Shown: positions 62,944 through 64,000 of the stretch, in pieces | Layout of the letters: each line of letters starts with the position of its first letter | How positions within the stretch are numbered: the stretch's first letter is position 1 | Assembly: GCA_963678275.1 (NCBI GenBank) | Contig: OY782765.1 | Span: 310,001-374,000 of the forward strand | DNA: 64,000 nt | Reading direction: 5' to 3' | Origin: G963677445 sp963678275 | Lineage (GTDB): Bacteria > Bacteroidota > Ignavibacteria > Ignavibacteriales > Melioribacteraceae | Translations under genes and position numbers: made by a program | Notes under the pieces: generated by a model | What the model was told of the DNA's origin: nothing | Databases searched by the model: none | Seen by the model: only the letters and a program-made list of their open reading frames with translations

Positions 62944-64000
62944 ATGAGAGCAATTTTTGTATTACTTTTATTAAGCGGATTATTATTCGCGGGTCAGTGG
63001 GAACAGACAGCCGGGCCTGAAGGCGGTTATGTCAGTTCTGTGGAAGTTTATGGGAACAAACTCCTTACGGTTTCAAATCATGGTTATGTTTTTGCCAGGG
63101 AAAACTCAGAATGGAGCACTATAGGAAAATTAAATGATTCAGGACAACTTCTCGCTTTCAACGATGGATTATATTTTTTTGAATATTATGGAGTATTTAA
63201 ATCGATTGACGGTGGAAGCACCTGGACAGAGTTAGATTTTGAGGGAAATCCCAAGCTTTTATTTGAGGAAGCCGGAGAACTTTTCGCGGTGGTTGGAGAT
63301 ACAATATACACTACTTCAGACGGAGAAAACTGGAGTAATCCTCTAATCAGTATGGAAGCTATGACGATGCTATTCGGTGAACCGACAATTCAGCAGCTTG
63401 TTGATATCAGATCGGTGGGGAAAACCGATTCAACATTCGCTCTGGGCACAACCACTTCAGTTTATCCAATTCCCAAGGGAGTTTACACCACATCGGATAA
63501 TGGAGAAAACTGGACATTCGCTGAAGGATTGCCTGAACCGACCTACACAAACGGAATGGTAAATACTTCGGAAGGATTATACCTCGCGGCAACGGGGGGA
63601 GTTTACTTTTCCTCGGACGGCGGATTTAACTGGATTGAAATAAATGATGGTATTCCCACTAATAATAATTATTACAATGTAAATAACCTTGTCGAATATG
63701 ATGGGCAGGTATATATACGAAATTCTTATGACGAAATGATTTACACATACGCCCAGGGAAGCTGGTCTTTGCTGGGAAACGGAATCACGTCAACATATTT
63801 TACCATCAGGGAAGATATTCTCTATTATTATGATGAGGGTAAATTATATGCTTATGATCTGAATACCAATGTTTCGAGTGATATCTCAGAAGGACTTATC
63901 GCTACTACTCCTTTTGTTACCGCTTTCGGAGCGGACAGGTTATTCGCCACCGAATACAGCGCCGACTGGGTGACTTTTGACGGAGGCGATACCTGGGAGA
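62944..64000 (+). CDS. Exported beta-propeller-like protein with Asp-box repeats, 3' partial
   Basis: Open from the ATG at 62944 to the window end. A signal peptide covers residues 1-17 (MRAIFVLLLLSGLLFAG). The rest is made of BNR/Asp-box type repeats: SIDGGSTW, TSDGENW, TSDNGENW, SSDGGFNW and DGGDTW, each closing a beta-propeller blade. Such proteins in this group are usually secreted by the type IX system and end in a sorting domain, which would lie beyond the window. No catalytic motif of sialidases (Arg triad) is visible in the part seen. Function unknown. Confidence 0.78.
   Translation, partial: MRAIFVLLLLSGLLFAGQWEQTAGPEGGYVSSVEVYGNKLLTVSNHGYVFARENSEWSTIGKLNDSGQLLAFNDGLYFFEYYGVFKSIDGGSTWTELDFEGNPKLLFEEAGELFAVVGDTIYTTSDGENWSNPLISMEAMTMLFGEPTIQQLVDIRSVGKTDSTFALGTTTSVYPIPKGVYTTSDNGENWTFAEGLPEPTYTNGMVNTSEGLYLAATGGVYFSSDGGFNWIEINDGIPTNNNYYNVNNLVEYDGQVYIRNSYDEMIYTYAQGSWSLLGNGITSTYFTIREDILYYYDEGKLYAYDLNTNVSSDISEGLIATTPFVTAFGADRLFATEYSADWVTFDGGDTWE

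Noticed and set aside
1..64000. tRNA or rRNA genes
   Set aside because: No cloverleaf with TTCGA-type arm and acceptor stem, and no conserved rRNA segment, was found by reading; weak candidates cannot be excluded without a covariance search.

Overview
The window looks like chromosome from a Bacteroidota/Chlorobi-group bacterium, most likely in or near the Ignavibacteria. The main grounds are two large secreted proteins that end in type IX secretion sorting domains of the YPNPFNPST type (3073-7710 and 33728-36484), a TonB-dependent receptor paired with a DUF4249 lipoprotein, a gingipain-type C25 protease, tandem FtsX-like permeases, AT-rich intergenic DNA and frequent genes with weak or no Shine-Dalgarno sequence. 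The taxonomic call is inference; no rRNA or tRNA gene was seen.

Layout. 1-1.15 kb: right end of an IS4/Tn5-like insertion sequence sitting inside a dispersed repeat. 2-12.6 kb: a DUF1569 protein, the C25 protease, a rhomboid protease, two small exported proteins and an LpoB/COG3014 lipoprotein pair. 12.6-15.7 kb: about 3 kb without a convincing protein gene, filled with repeats and one candidate structured RNA. 15.7-22.6 kb: a small redox/sulfur-flavoured cluster (DUF6132, DUF1858 and a thioredoxin-fold protein with no cysteine), DUF971, an SPFH/prohibitin protein and the DUF4249/TonB receptor pair. 23-27.1 kb: an accessory-looking stretch with an ASCH-like protein, a class II Fic protein, a broken methyltransferase and a WG-repeat protein. 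27.2-32.5 kb: trmH, then a minus-strand chain ymdB, DNA methyltransferase, folD, deoC and a HicB-like protein. 33-37.1 kb: a NicO/TauE-like transporter and two exported proteins (LamG and tail-collar). 37.1-39 kb: a second large repeat block. 39-52.6 kb: a CheY-like regulator and five tandem FtsX-type permease paralogs with no ATPase. 53-57.6 kb: an operon of glycyl-radical activase, trans-4-hydroxy-L-proline dehydratase and a peptidase interrupted by one in-frame TAG. 57.8-62.8 kb: two sensor kinases around a TusA/YeeE/YeeE sulfur-transfer module. 62.9 kb to the end: a beta-propeller-like exported protein cut by the window edge.

How the parts relate. The HypD operon suggests use of hydroxyproline-containing peptides, with a proline-type peptidase upstream of the dehydratase in the pathway. 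The kinase/TusA/YeeE chain is tightly spaced and partly overlapping, which suggests sensing tied to sulfur-species uptake.

The least expected structure is a family of intergenic repeats at about 1.2-1.9, 14-15.3, 37.3-38.5 and 49.6-50.0 kb. Each carries a roughly 125-180 base element that can fold as a cloverleaf: a conserved outer stem, a conserved central hairpin and two side hairpins. The side hairpins are exchanged between copies as whole units, and one copy has its central hairpin lengthened by complementary sequence on both arms.
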